64,000 bases of DNA, from positions 62,001-126,000 of the forward strand of contig NZ_OBDY01000003.1 of the NCBI RefSeq assembly GCF_900215205.1, given 5' to 3'. A program made the translations under genes and the position numbers. Within the stretch, counting starts at the first letter, position 1, and each line of letters starts with the position of its first letter. Under the pieces are notes generated by a model. The model was not told the origin of the DNA and did not search any database. It worked only from the letters and a program-made list of their open reading frames with translations. Origin of the DNA: Paractinoplanes atraurantiacus. GTDB lineage: Bacteria > Actinomycetota > Actinomycetes > Mycobacteriales > Micromonosporaceae. Positions 1 through 8,505 of the stretch are shown piece by piece.

Positions 1-725
1 CAGACCTCGGCCATCGCGTTGATGAAGCTGATCTTGGTGGCGAGGAAGGCGTTGGCCGCCACCTTGACCAGCTCGGCCGTGGCGAAATCGGTCATCACCA
101 CCGGAACGTCGCGATCCTCGGTGGCCGCCAGGTCGAAGACGCCCTTGTGGGCGGCGCGCAGGCGTTCCGAGGCCCACTGGCTCTTCACCCCGCAGACGAT
201 CCGATTCGGCCGCAGCACGTCCTCGACCGCGTAGCCCTCCTGGAGGAACTCGGGCGACCAGGCGACCTCCACCCCGAGCGTGGGATCGGCGTGCTTGGCC
301 ACCAGCTCCTCGACCCAGTCGGCGGTGCCGACGGGCACGGTCGACTTGCCGACGATCAGCGCCCTCCGGCGCAGCCGGGGCGCCAGGTTGATCACGGCGC
401 TCTCCACGTAGCTGAGGTCGGCGCCCATGCCGTCCGCCCGCTGTGGGGTGCCGACACAGATGAAATGAACATCGGCAAAAACGGCGATTTCCTCGTACGT
501 CGTCACGAAGCGCAACCGCCCCGACGCGAGGTTGCGGCGCAGCAGGTCGTCCAGGCCGGGCTCGTGGAACGGCACCTCACCGCTCGCCAGCTTGGATATC
601 TTCGCCTCGTCGACGTCGAACCCGAGGACCTCGTAGCCGAGCTCGGCGAAGCAGATGGCGTACGTGGCGCCGAGATATCCGGTGCCCAGGAAGGCCAGAC
701 GGGGAAGCGTGATCACGTCTGGCAT
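1..725 (-). CDS. ugd: UDP-glucose 6-dehydrogenase, N-terminal part (cut by window edge)
   Basis: Reading leftwards from an ATG at 725 gives about 241 residues that run off the window. The N-terminus has a Rossmann dinucleotide motif (LGTGYLGATYA, about residues 11-21), then the family features VGTP and GKSTVPVGT, and the EFLQEG segment that binds substrate. These fit the UDP-glucose/GDP-mannose dehydrogenase family, which oxidises UDP-glucose to UDP-glucuronate in two NAD-dependent steps for cell-surface glycans. The catalytic cysteine lies beyond the window, so completeness cannot be judged. It is divergent from the acyl-CoA dehydrogenase. GDP-mannose dehydrogenase is the main alternative. 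Confidence 0.88.
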   Translation of the reverse strand, partial: MPDVITLPRLAFLGTGYLGATYAICFAELGYEVLGFDVDEAKISKLASGEVPFHEPGLDDLLRRNLASGRLRFVTTYEEIAVFADVHFICVGTPQRADGMGADLSYVESAVINLAPRLRRRALIVGKSTVPVGTADWVEELVAKHADPTLGVEVAWSPEFLQEGYAVEDVLRPNRIVCGVKSQWASERLRAAHKGVFDLAATEDRDVPVVMTDFATAELVKVAANAFLATKISFINAMAEV

Positions 726-798
726 AACGAGCGGGACCCTGGCGGGCGTACGCTACCTGCCAGTAACATCGCTCTCAAACGCGAGAAGGGCAAGGGCC

Positions 799-1953
799 AT
801 GACCGAGTTCGACGCCTACCGGCTTCCGGAGGACCACGAGACCATCCGGGCCGCCGTGCGCGAGGTCTGCGACGCCCGCGTGGCGCCGAACGCGGCCGAG
901 GCCGACGAGACCAGCGAGTTTCCCAAGGCCTCGTACGACGCCCTGCGCGCGTCGGACTTCCACGCCCCGCACATCCCGGTCGAGTACGGCGGCGCCGGCG
1001 CGGACGCCCTGGCCACCGCGATCGTGATCGAGGAGGTGGCCCGCGCCTGCGCGTCGTCGTCGCTGATCCCGGCGGTGAACAAGCTCGGCACGATGCCGCT
1101 GATCCTGTCGGCGTCGGAGGAGCTCAAGCAGAAATACCTGCCCAAGGTCGCGTCGGGCGAGGCGATGTTCTCGTACTGCCTGTCGGAGCCGGAGGCCGGC
1201 TCCGACGCGGCCTCGATGACCACGCGCGCGGTCCGCGACGGCGACTTCTGGGTAATCAACGGCGTGAAGCGCTGGATCACCAACGCGGGCGTCTCCGAGT
1301 ACTACACGGTCTTCGCGGTCACCGACCCCACGGCTCGCTCCCGGGGCATCTCCGCATTCGTCGTGGAGAAGTCGGACGAAGGCGTGTCGTTCGGCGCGCC
1401 GGAGAAGAAGCTGGGCATCAAGGGCTCACCGACCCGCGAGGTCTACTTCGACAACGTACGCATCCCGGCCGACCGCATGATCGGCGCCGAGGGCACCGGC
1501 TTCGCCACGGCGATGGCCACCCTCGACCACACCCGCGTGACGATCGCGGCGCAGGCGCTGGGCATCGCGCAGGGAGCGCTCGACTTCGCGAAGGGCTACG
1601 TGAAGGAGCGCAAGCAGTTCGGCAAGCCGGTCGCCGACTTCCAGGGCGTCCAGTTCATGCTGGCCGACATGGGCATGAAGATCGAGGCCGCCCGCCAGCT
1701 GACGTACGCGGCAGCCGGCAAGAGCGAACGCGGCGACGCCGACCTCACGTACTTCGGCGCGGCCGCGAAGTGCTTCGCCTCGGACGCCGCCATGGAAATC
1801 ACCACCGACGCGGTCCAGCTCCTGGGCGGCTACGGCTACACCCGCGACTACCCGGTCGAGCGCATGATGCGCGACGCGAAGATCACCCAGATCTACGAGG
1901 GCACCAACCAGGTCCAGCGCATCGTCATGGCCCGCCAGCTCCTGAAGGACTGA
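799..1953 (+). CDS. fadE25: acyl-CoA dehydrogenase
   Basis: A 384-residue FAD-dependent acyl-CoA dehydrogenase, the usual length for the family. It carries the flavin/substrate signature CLSEPEAGSDA, the WITNAG segment and the C-terminal signature QLLGGYGYTRDYPVERMMRDAKITQIYEGTNQ (split here only for naming; about residues 335-366), where the family places its catalytic base. The reaction is the first step of beta-oxidation, acyl-CoA to trans-2-enoyl-CoA, with electrons passed to ETF. I chose the ATG at 799, preceded by an AAGGGCAAGG stretch, because the reading frame upstream looks unlike protein. The close resemblance to mycobacterial FadE25 and the surrounding synteny suggest orthology, which is an inference. 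Confidence 0.93.
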   Translation: MTEFDAYRLPEDHETIRAAVREVCDARVAPNAAEADETSEFPKASYDALRASDFHAPHIPVEYGGAGADALATAIVIEEVARACASSSLIPAVNKLGTMPLILSASEELKQKYLPKVASGEAMFSYCLSEPEAGSDAASMTTRAVRDGDFWVINGVKRWITNAGVSEYYTVFAVTDPTARSRGISAFVVEKSDEGVSFGAPEKKLGIKGSPTREVYFDNVRIPADRMIGAEGTGFATAMATLDHTRVTIAAQALGIAQGALDFAKGYVKERKQFGKPVADFQGVQFMLADMGMKIEAARQLTYAAAGKSERGDADLTYFGAAAKCFASDAAMEITTDAVQLLGGYGYTRDYPVERMMRDAKITQIYEGTNQVQRIVMARQLLKD

Positions 1954-2150
1954 CCCCCTGCCGGACCGGGATCAGCTTTCCGCGGTGGATCCCGGCCTGG
2001 AACGCAGCGCATCCGGCGATGGGATCGGCCCGATGCTGTCGAGAGCGAGGGGTTTGAGGTCACGGTCGATCTGCGCTTGGAGACCTTCGCCCGGACTCGA
2101 GCCGGCTCAGGTTGCGGCGATGCGTGATCGTTTCCGAGCATGGCGGGCCT

Positions 2151-2585
2151 TCAGTCCCCAGGCGGCTGATACACCGTGTCCGGCGGTGGAGAGAAGTACG
2201 CGTGCAGCTCTGCGCTCAAGGCGACGGCGAGAAACAAGACTCCGGACGTGGCCACGGCGGTCAGGGCGGCCATCGCCGGGCGGCCCCGCAGCCAGCCGGT
2301 GGCGCCCAGGCCCAAGGTCCAGGGGGACAGGAAGCCCAGCGCGGCGAAATAGCCGAAGCCGTCGGCGGCCAGCAAACCCGGCATTGTCACGAGCAATGTG
2401 AGGCCGCCGGCGGTGAAGCCGGGCAGGATCGGGGTCAAGCTGGTCCAGCCGCCGGCCGGGGAGCGGCGTGCCGTTGAGATCACGCTGATGGCCGCCGCGG
2501 TCAGGATTGTCGTTGCCACGACGGCGGCGGTGGTCCAGGCGAGCAGCAACGGCCACGTGAGGCCGCCTCCGAGGTCATCGGTCAT
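2151..2585 (-). CDS. small four-helix membrane protein, unknown function
   Basis: A 144-residue hydrophobic protein with about four predicted membrane segments (roughly residues 10-36, 50-72, 76-98 and 104-126) and a short Pro-rich C-terminus. It starts at an ATG whose 5' end faces the enoyl-CoA hydratase gene, so the two are divergent over only 54 bp. I recognise no family, and no catalytic motif is visible. The helix spacing and actinobacterial codon use support a real gene rather than a chance frame. A transport or stress-related role would be a guess. Confidence 0.62.
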   Translation of the reverse strand: MTDDLGGGLTWPLLLAWTTAAVVATTILTAAAISVISTARRSPAGGWTSLTPILPGFTAGGLTLLVTMPGLLAADGFGYFAALGFLSPWTLGLGATGWLRGRPAMAALTAVATSGVLFLAVALSAELHAYFSPPPDTVYQPPGD

Positions 2586-2639
2586 CTGGGCTCAACCTCG
2601 TGACCGGGCCTTCGGTCACGATGCTGTAGGACTGAGAAC

Positions 2640-3404
2640 GTGATCGAGTACGTGGTGCGGGACGGGGCCGGGTGGGTGACCATCGACAATCCGGCTCGGC
2701 GTAATGCCCTGTCGGTGGCGATGATGGGGGCGCTCGAGGCGGCCGTCCGTGACCTGGACGAGGACCCTGAGGCCCGCAGCATCGTGCTGGAGGGTGCGGG
2801 CGAGACGTTCTGTGCGGGGGCCGACATCTCCGAGTTCGCGGGGCACCACGACTCCGCGGACGGGCGGCGGGCCTTCAACGACGCGCTGTCGGGGCTGTTC
2901 GGGTCGTTGAGTGGGCTTCGGACGCCGTTGATCGCCGTCATTCGGGGGCATTGTCTCGGCGCCGGCATGGCTTTGGCGCTCAGCGCCGATCTGCGCATCG
3001 CGGCCGAGGGGAGCTCCTTCGCCATTCCGGCGGCGCGGCTCGGGGTGGGCTATCCGGTTGCTTTGGCGGAGACGCTCGTGCATGTGGTCGGGCCCGCCCA
3101 CGCGGCCGATCTGCTGCTCACCGCGAGGACCTTCAGCGGGGGCGAGGCGCTGGCGGCGGGCTTCGTCAACCGGCTCCTTCCGGGCGATGAGCTTGAGTCG
3201 GACGTACGGCGGACTGTTGAGGCCATCGCGGCCAACGCGCCCCTGTCGGTGCGGGCGGCCAAAGCCTCCATCAAGGCGACCGCCCACCCCGAGCTGGCCG
3301 CGCGGGCCCGCGAGCTGGTCGACGCGTGCGCCGACAGCGCCGACGAGCGTGAGGGGCAGCTCGCCTTCATGGAGCGCCGGCCCCCGATCTTCCACGGCCG
3401 GTAG
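2640..3404 (+). CDS. enoyl-CoA hydratase/isomerase family protein
   Basis: A 254-residue crotonase-fold protein starting at GTG 2640. The oxyanion-hole elements are visible: RRNALSVAMM with AGADISEF near residue 60, and the second glycine region GHCLGAGMALALSADLRIA (about residues 102-120). The acidic catalytic positions of classical hydratases are not clearly kept: the region after the second oxyanion loop reads PAARLGVGYPVALAETL, so hydratase, isomerase or another crotonase activity are all possible. With the acyl-CoA dehydrogenase 0.7 kb away it suggests fatty-acyl or branched-chain acyl-CoA breakdown. It is divergent from the membrane protein at 2151-2585. Confidence 0.88.
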   Translation: MIEYVVRDGAGWVTIDNPARRNALSVAMMGALEAAVRDLDEDPEARSIVLEGAGETFCAGADISEFAGHHDSADGRRAFNDALSGLFGSLSGLRTPLIAVIRGHCLGAGMALALSADLRIAAEGSSFAIPAARLGVGYPVALAETLVHVVGPAHAADLLLTARTFSGGEALAAGFVNRLLPGDELESDVRRTVEAIAANAPLSVRAAKASIKATAHPELAARARELVDACADSADEREGQLAFMERRPPIFHGR

Positions 3405-3534
3405 CCGCGGGCGGATGTGTTCAGTTGTTTTGTCGGTTTGTCCAGATTGATGGAACTGATTGCTTCGCCGGCGGTTGCTTTGCCACTGTCGGAGGCCGCC
3501 GCACGGGGGCGGCGACGAAGCATTGGGGATTGTC

Positions 3535-4287
3535 TTGGACAGCGAGGAGCTGGCGGGCCTTCTCGAGGAGGGCGAGGAGCTGGCGCGGACGGCACAGTCC
3601 GCGGCGACCGCGCCCGCGGGGCCCGGCTCGGACGAGACCGGCTCGGTGCGCGTGACGGTGGACGCGCAAGGGCAGGTGGCCGAGGTGTCGGTGGCCGCCG
3701 GCTGGAAACGGGAGCGCGGGCCGGAGGGGCTGCCGGCCGCGGTGATCGAGGCGGTGCGGGACGCGCTGTCGCGCCGGCTTGCTGCCTGGGGTGAGGCGTA
3801 CGGGGAAGGCAAGCCCGAAATGCCCGGGCCCATGGAAAAAGGTCAGGGCGATTTCCAGCGGAAACTGGGGGAGCTGGCCACCCGGCGGATGTCGGCCGAG
3901 GACCGGCGGGCCGCCCTGAGCGAGCTGCTGAGCCTGCTCGAGGCGGTCGAGCGGGGCCTCGACGAGGTCGACGGGCAGCTGGAGTCCACGTTGGGCGCCA
4001 CCCACACGGGGCATAGCCCGGACAGGCATGTCGCTGTCACTGTTACCGGCGGCGGCGAAGTCGTCGACGTGCGGTTCGGCCGGGAGTGGCTGCGCGGCGC
4101 GCACGAGATCAACATCGGGCGCCAGACGACGGCGGCGTTCCGTTCGGCGTACGAGAAGGCGGCCGCGCACGGCGTCCAGCAGCTGATCGCCGGCAGCCCG
4201 CTTGGTGCGGCCCAGCGCGAGACGCAGGATCCGTTCGGTCTGGCTCGCAGGCTGAAGCTGACATCGGATGAGGGGACACGCTGGTGA
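3535..4287 (+). CDS. YbaB/EbfC-like protein with two related halves, first gene of WXG cluster
   Basis: A 250-residue protein. The TTG at 3535 is preferred because GGGGAT sits 4 nt upstream and the reading frame before it is basic and low-quality. Two halves each contain a beta-strand pattern typical of YbaB/EbfC-like proteins: SVRVTVDAQGQVAEVSV (about residues 37-53) and HVAVTVTGGGEVVDVRF (about 166-182), separated by a helical, charged linker. Single-domain YbaB proteins bind DNA as dimers, but actinobacteria carry many YbaB-like genes beside WXG100/EspC-like genes, where the role is not established. It overlaps the next gene by 4 nt, so the five genes to 6353 are probably one operon. Confidence 0.72.
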   Translation: MDSEELAGLLEEGEELARTAQSAATAPAGPGSDETGSVRVTVDAQGQVAEVSVAAGWKRERGPEGLPAAVIEAVRDALSRRLAAWGEAYGEGKPEMPGPMEKGQGDFQRKLGELATRRMSAEDRRAALSELLSLLEAVERGLDEVDGQLESTLGATHTGHSPDRHVAVTVTGGGEVVDVRFGREWLRGAHEINIGRQTTAAFRSAYEKAAAHGVQQLIAGSPLGAAQRETQDPFGLARRLKLTSDEGTRW

Positions 4288-4601
4288 GCGTTACGGCCGC
4301 GATCGAGGCGCTGCGGCGCGACGCCGAGATGTGGGACCGGGTCGCCCAGGTGACCGGCCGGGCCGGCCAGGAGGCGAGTGCCCTGACGCTGGACAACACC
4401 CAGCTCTCCTGGGCCAGCGTGCCGTCCGGGCTGATGCACACGTACGCCGAGATCCACGACAAGGTGACCATGCTGCTCGGCGAGGCCACGACCGTGTACG
4501 CCGATCTCGGCGTCGCCCTCGACAAGGTGGCCGCCGCCTACGAGGCGAGCGACGAGAAGGCCGCGCGCCAGTTCAAGGGGGTGTGGGATGTCCGTGAGTA
4601 G
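4284..4601 (+). CDS. EspC/WXG100-like small helical protein
   Basis: A 105-residue, almost all-helical protein starting at GTG 4284, overlapping the upstream stop. Size, two long helices (about residues 5-40 and 52-92) and the C-terminal YADLGVALDKVAAAYEASDE stretch resemble EspC-type proteins linked to type VII secretion (DUF2580-like). A true WXG motif is not at the helix turn; the turn reads SWASVPSG. The YxxxD/E signal of type VII substrates has a candidate in YEASDE (Y-E-A-S-D) at the end of the second helix. No ESX ATPase or membrane core lies in the window, so secretion is inferred. Confidence 0.65.
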   Translation: MSVTAAIEALRRDAEMWDRVAQVTGRAGQEASALTLDNTQLSWASVPSGLMHTYAEIHDKVTMLLGEATTVYADLGVALDKVAAAYEASDEKAARQFKGVWDVRE

Positions 4602-5310
4602 CACCGAGGCCGACCTGCTGGACAAGATCGACTCGGTCCTGGAGAGGATCCAGGCCAAGACCACCGAGCTCCAGAACGCCATCAACGCCAAGATCGGCTG
4701 GCTGCCGGGCTTCCTGCAGGACAAGGTCGTGGCCGGCTGGAACAAGTTCACCGGCTTCATGCAGCGGGTCTGGACCAACCTCAACGAGGTGCTGTCCAAC
4801 ATGGGCTCTCCGTCGGCGCTGGGCGACACCGCCGAGGCGTGGAGCGACCTGGTCGGCGGCCCGGTCAGCGCCCAGGTGCAGACGGCCGAGGCCGGCCTGC
4901 TCGGCGCGGACGACAAATGGGACGGTGACGCCGCCGACGCGTACCGGCAGACCCTGCCCTTGCAGAAAGCCGCACTGGACAAGGTCAAATCGACGCTGAC
5001 CGACGGCATCGCCACCGCGCTGAGCACCGTGTCGACCGGCATCCTGGCGTTCTGGGGCGGCCTGGTCGCCGCCCTTGTCGCATTGGTCATCGGCATCATC
5101 GGCGCGCTCGGCTCCACCGCGACGATCGTCGGCCTGCCGGCCGCACCCATCATCGCGGCCGGCGCCGCCCTGACCGCCTCGGCGTCGATGATCGTCGGTG
5201 CCGAGACGCTGAAAGGGCTCTGCCGATCGGCCAACGCGACGCTGAGGCAGAAGCTCAACGACGACGGCGGCTTCCACGAGGGGCACTGGCCGCCGGCGGC
5301 GAAGGCCTGA
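4588..5310 (+). CDS. WXG100-like protein with C-terminal membrane hairpin
   Basis: A 240-residue protein starting at ATG 4588 with a GGGGG ribosome-binding stretch, overlapping the EspC-like gene by 14 nt. The N-terminal part is helical; the segment DDKWDGDAADAYRQTLPLQKAAL (about residues 108-130) is the W-x-G turn with following Y typical of WXG100-related domains. Two long hydrophobic segments follow (about 148-172 and 176-202), then a short polar tail. This resembles actinobacterial WXG proteins that insert in, or act at, the membrane. Whether it is a secreted effector, a chaperone-like partner or a structural protein cannot be told from sequence. Confidence 0.7.
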   Translation: MSVSSTEADLLDKIDSVLERIQAKTTELQNAINAKIGWLPGFLQDKVVAGWNKFTGFMQRVWTNLNEVLSNMGSPSALGDTAEAWSDLVGGPVSAQVQTAEAGLLGADDKWDGDAADAYRQTLPLQKAALDKVKSTLTDGIATALSTVSTGILAFWGGLVAALVALVIGIIGALGSTATIVGLPAAPIIAAGAALTASASMIVGAETLKGLCRSANATLRQKLNDDGGFHEGHWPPAAKA

Positions 5311-5311
5311 C

Positions 5312-5731
5312 ATGACGACCTCACCGATCCGGGGCAGCCGCAGCATCGCCTCGGCCGTGCTGACCGCCGTGGTGATCGCGGCCGAGCTGGGCCTGGCCGC
5401 GATCAGCTATCTGGGCTGGACGTTGAACGACAACGCCAAGGGCGTGACGTTCGTCCTGGCCGGCGTCTCGGCCGTGATCGGAGCGGCGCTGCTGGTCCTG
5501 GTGGCCGTCGCGTTCGCCGGGGGTTCGGCCCGCCTCGCCGGCCGCGCGGAGGGCCTGATGTGGCTGCGGCTGTTCGGCGTGCTGGTCACGTTGACGGTGT
5601 TCGCCTTCCGCCCGGGATGGGTGGCCATGGCCGGTGCCGCGGCGGTCGTCGGCGCGGTCATCGCATTGGCCGACGCTGCCGGCGGTGTGGTGCTGGCGAG
5701 GCTGGCGCTGCGGCGCACGTCCCGTGTCTGA
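5312..5731 (+). CDS. four-helix membrane protein of the WXG cluster
   Basis: A 139-residue protein with about four transmembrane segments (roughly residues 12-33, 44-68, 80-98 and 104-130). It starts one base after the stop of the WXG100-like gene, which implies translational coupling. I recognise no named family. Its place between the WXG protein and another membrane-anchored protein suggests a membrane partner for the cluster. Basic residues cluster at both ends, as in small inner-membrane proteins. Confidence 0.68.
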   Translation: MTTSPIRGSRSIASAVLTAVVIAAELGLAAISYLGWTLNDNAKGVTFVLAGVSAVIGAALLVLVAVAFAGGSARLAGRAEGLMWLRLFGVLVTLTVFAFRPGWVAMAGAAAVVGAVIALADAAGGVVLARLALRRTSRV

Positions 5732-6353
5732 GCCCTTCGGCGCCCTGATCGGCCTGTTCTGCCTCGTGTTCGGGCTGCTGTTCGCCGTGCTCCTGGTGGT
5801 CGCGACCCGCCGGCGGCGCCGCGAGCGCGACCGCCTGCGCACCTGGGCCGAGAGCAACGGGTGGGGCTACACCGAGCGCCCGGCCGTCGACTGGGGCCGC
5901 CATCTGCCCGGTGCCAACAGGCGGGGCATCGAGTACGCCTTCTCGACCGTGCTCCACGGGCGCCGGGTGACCGTGGCCCAATATCTGGTGACCGACGCTG
6001 ACGGCAGCTCCCATCACCACGTCGTGACCGTGGCGGCGCTGCACCGGCCCCTCCCGCCGGCCGAGATCAGCCGCCGCGGTCGCATCGCCCGGATGCTGAG
6101 CGGTGGCGAGAGCGGAACCGGACACCCCGGCTTCGACCGCGAGTTCCGCCTGCGCACGCCGGCGCCGCCCGGCTGGCTGACGGGCGCGCTGATCGACGCC
6201 CACCTGCGCGGGCAGATCCCGGTGCCGTGGCTCATCGACGGCACCGAGCTGATCCACCACTACCCGGGGCGGCTCGAGTTGGCCGACGTCGCGCGCCACG
6301 CGGCGGCGATCTCCTATCTGGCCGACTTCGTGGACGGGACCATCCGGCAGTAG
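5724..6353 (+). CDS. single-pass membrane-anchored protein, last gene of WXG cluster
   Basis: A 209-residue protein starting at GTG 5724, overlapping the upstream stop by 8 nt. One hydrophobic N-terminal segment (about residues 5-27) is followed by a run of arginines, as in a membrane anchor with a cytoplasmic domain. The rest is soluble and contains RRGIEYAFSTVLHGRRVTVAQYLVTDADGSSHHHVVTVAAL (about residues 66-106, named by its ends), a beta-rich pattern seen in actinobacterial proteins of unknown function. No catalytic signature is seen. The gene closes the cluster; about 70 nt separate it from the next gene. Confidence 0.65.
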   Translation: MSEPFGALIGLFCLVFGLLFAVLLVVATRRRRRERDRLRTWAESNGWGYTERPAVDWGRHLPGANRRGIEYAFSTVLHGRRVTVAQYLVTDADGSSHHHVVTVAALHRPLPPAEISRRGRIARMLSGGESGTGHPGFDREFRLRTPAPPGWLTGALIDAHLRGQIPVPWLIDGTELIHHYPGRLELADVARHAAAISYLADFVDGTIRQ

Positions 6354-6421
6354 ATCGTTGCCCCCGAAGTAGCTCAACGTCACGTGTACGGGCCTGCTAC
6401 CTGCGGGAATGAACCCGCGGC

Positions 6422-7774
6422 ATGAGTCTTACGAAGCAGGACCTCCGTGCCGCCGTGGCGCGGGAGATGCCCGGCGCCCGCGCCGATCTGGAACGGCTGG
6501 TGCGCATTCCCGGCATCGCCTTCGACGGCTTCGACCACAGTCAGGTGGACCGGTCGGCCGAGGCGGTGGCCGATCTTCTGCGCGGGTGCGGTCTCGACAC
6601 GAAGGTCGTCCGCAACGGTGGCCGGCCCGCGGTGATCGGGCGGCGGGCCGCGCCGCCGGGAGCGCCGACCGTCATGCTCTACGCCCACCACGACGTGCAG
6701 CCCGCGGGCGACCCAACACTGTGGACCGACGGCAGCCCTTTCGAGCCTCAGGAGCGGGACGGCCGGTTGTACGGGCGGGGAACCGCCGACGACAAATCGG
6801 GCATCATGGCGCACGTCGCGGCGTTGCGCGCCTTCGGCGACGACCTGCCGGTCGGCGTGGTGGTGTTCGTCGAGGGCGAGGAGGAGTACGGCTCCCAGTC
6901 ACTGCGCGGCATCCTCCGCGACCACCTCGACGACCTGCGGGCCGACGTCATCGTGATCGCCGACTCGACCAACTGGGACATCGGCGTGCCGGCGCTCACC
7001 ACGTCGCTGCGCGGCGAGGTCAACTGCTTCGTGGAGGTACGGACCCTGGAGTCGGCGGTGCACAGCGGCATCTACGGTGGCCCGGCCCCGGACGCCCTGA
7101 CCGTGCTGTCGCGGCTGATCGCGACCCTGCACGACGCCGACGGCAGCCCGGCCGTGGACGGCCTCGGCGGCTACGACCAGACGACGCTCGACTATCCGGA
7201 GGAACGCTTCCGCCGGCAGGCCGGCGTGCTCGACGGCGTACGCCTGATCGGAACCGGCAGCGTCGCCGCCCGCAACTGGACCAGGCCGTCGATCTCGGTG
7301 CTCGGCCTCGACGCGCCGCCGACCGACGCCGCGCCCAACGCCCTGGTGCCGGCGGCCAAGGCGAAGATCGGCATCCGGGTGGCGCCGGGCGACGACGCCG
7401 GCGCGGCCTGGCTGGCGGTCCGCGCCCACCTGGAGAAGCACGTGCCGTGGGGCGCCCGGCTCACGGTCACGCTCGAGCTCACCGGCGAGCCGACCGCCCT
7501 CGACGCGACCGGCCCGTTCTACGACGCGGCCCGGCACTCGCTGCGCGACGCCTGGGACGGCGCCGAGCCGGTCGACATGGGCCTGGGCGGCTCGATCCCG
7601 TTCATCGCCGACTTCCGCGCCGTCCTCCCGGACGCGGTGATCATGGTGACCGGGGCCGAGGACCCGTACTCCCGAACGCACTCCCCGGACGAGAGCCTCG
7701 ACCTTTCCGAGTTCGCCCGCATCTGCCTGGGCGAGGCGTTCCTGCTCCACCACGTGGCCGGGGTTCACCGCTGA
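6422..7774 (+). CDS. M20 family metallopeptidase (dipeptidase type)
   Basis: A 450-residue protein of the M20 (ArgE/DapE/CPG2) family. Metal-ligand motifs are present in order: YAHHDVQPAG (about residue 82), GRGTADDKSG (about 117-126), EGEEEYGS (about 147-154, with the catalytic glutamate) and a late THSPDES histidine near residue 424. The lid/dimer domain in the middle includes the SGIYGGP segment. Proteins of this type hydrolyse dipeptides or N-acyl amino acids with two metal ions. The start at 6422 follows a small GC-rich hairpin. It appears monocistronic. Confidence 0.88.
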   Translation: MSLTKQDLRAAVAREMPGARADLERLVRIPGIAFDGFDHSQVDRSAEAVADLLRGCGLDTKVVRNGGRPAVIGRRAAPPGAPTVMLYAHHDVQPAGDPTLWTDGSPFEPQERDGRLYGRGTADDKSGIMAHVAALRAFGDDLPVGVVVFVEGEEEYGSQSLRGILRDHLDDLRADVIVIADSTNWDIGVPALTTSLRGEVNCFVEVRTLESAVHSGIYGGPAPDALTVLSRLIATLHDADGSPAVDGLGGYDQTTLDYPEERFRRQAGVLDGVRLIGTGSVAARNWTRPSISVLGLDAPPTDAAPNALVPAAKAKIGIRVAPGDDAGAAWLAVRAHLEKHVPWGARLTVTLELTGEPTALDATGPFYDAARHSLRDAWDGAEPVDMGLGGSIPFIADFRAVLPDAVIMVTGAEDPYSRTHSPDESLDLSEFARICLGEAFLLHHVAGVHR

Positions 7775-7850
7775 CACGAGCATCACTTTCCGTTTTGGCC
7801 GGATCGGCCGCGGAGAAGACGACGGACACCAGGGACAACGGGGAGGAATC

Positions 7851-8462
7851 ATGCGCAGGACGATCATCGCGGTGGGGGCGGGCCTCGTGCTCGCGGCCGG
7901 GGGTTGCGCGTCGTCGAACGGCGACTCGGGCGCCGCTCCGGCTACGACGCCCCCGGCCACCGCAACGACCACACCGGACACCGCGGGGGCCACGGTCGCA
8001 CCCACACCCAGTGCCACTCGGACCATGACCACCTCCGTGAAGTCCTGCCTCAGCAAGAACCTCGAGGTCACGGTCGTGGCCGACGCGGGCGGCGGCTCGG
8101 CCGGGCACACCACCGAGAACATCGTCTTCGCCAACAAGTCCGGGTTGGCCTGCACGCTGTACGGATATCCGGGCGTCTCGTTCGTCGCCGGTGACCAGGG
8201 CAAGCAGGTCGGCAGCGCCTTCACCCGCACGCCGGGGGAGAAGCGCAAGGTCACGCTGGAGCCGGGCGACAAGGTGCGGGCCGCGATCCAGATCGCGAAC
8301 TACCAGAACGTCGACGCCGCCTCCTGCAAGCCGGTCCAGGTGCGCGGCTTGCGGGTCTACCCGCCGAACGAGACCGCCGCGGTCTTCGTCGCCCAGCCGC
8401 AGACCGCCTGCTCGGCGCCGAACCAGGCGGCCGGCCAGGTCCAGCCCGTCACGGCCGAGTGA
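7851..8462 (+). CDS. DUF4232-type lipoprotein
   Basis: A 203-residue lipoprotein with a basic N-terminus and lipobox LAAGGC, lipid-modified cysteine at residue 19. A Thr/Ala/Pro-rich linker (about residues 25-60) leads to a beta-rich domain with the ENIVFANKSGLACTLYGYPGVSF pattern (about 84-106, named by its ends) of actinobacterial DUF4232 proteins. Four further cysteines (in SCL, ACT, SCK and ACS contexts) could form disulfides outside the membrane. GGGAGGA 5-6 nt before the ATG is a strong ribosome-binding site. Function of the family is unknown. Confidence 0.85.
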   Translation: MRRTIIAVGAGLVLAAGGCASSNGDSGAAPATTPPATATTTPDTAGATVAPTPSATRTMTTSVKSCLSKNLEVTVVADAGGGSAGHTTENIVFANKSGLACTLYGYPGVSFVAGDQGKQVGSAFTRTPGEKRKVTLEPGDKVRAAIQIANYQNVDAASCKPVQVRGLRVYPPNETAAVFVAQPQTACSAPNQAAGQVQPVTAE

Positions 8463-8505
8463 TCCACGCCTCGGTCCCGAACGCGCCGCCGTATCGCGCG
8501 TTGCA

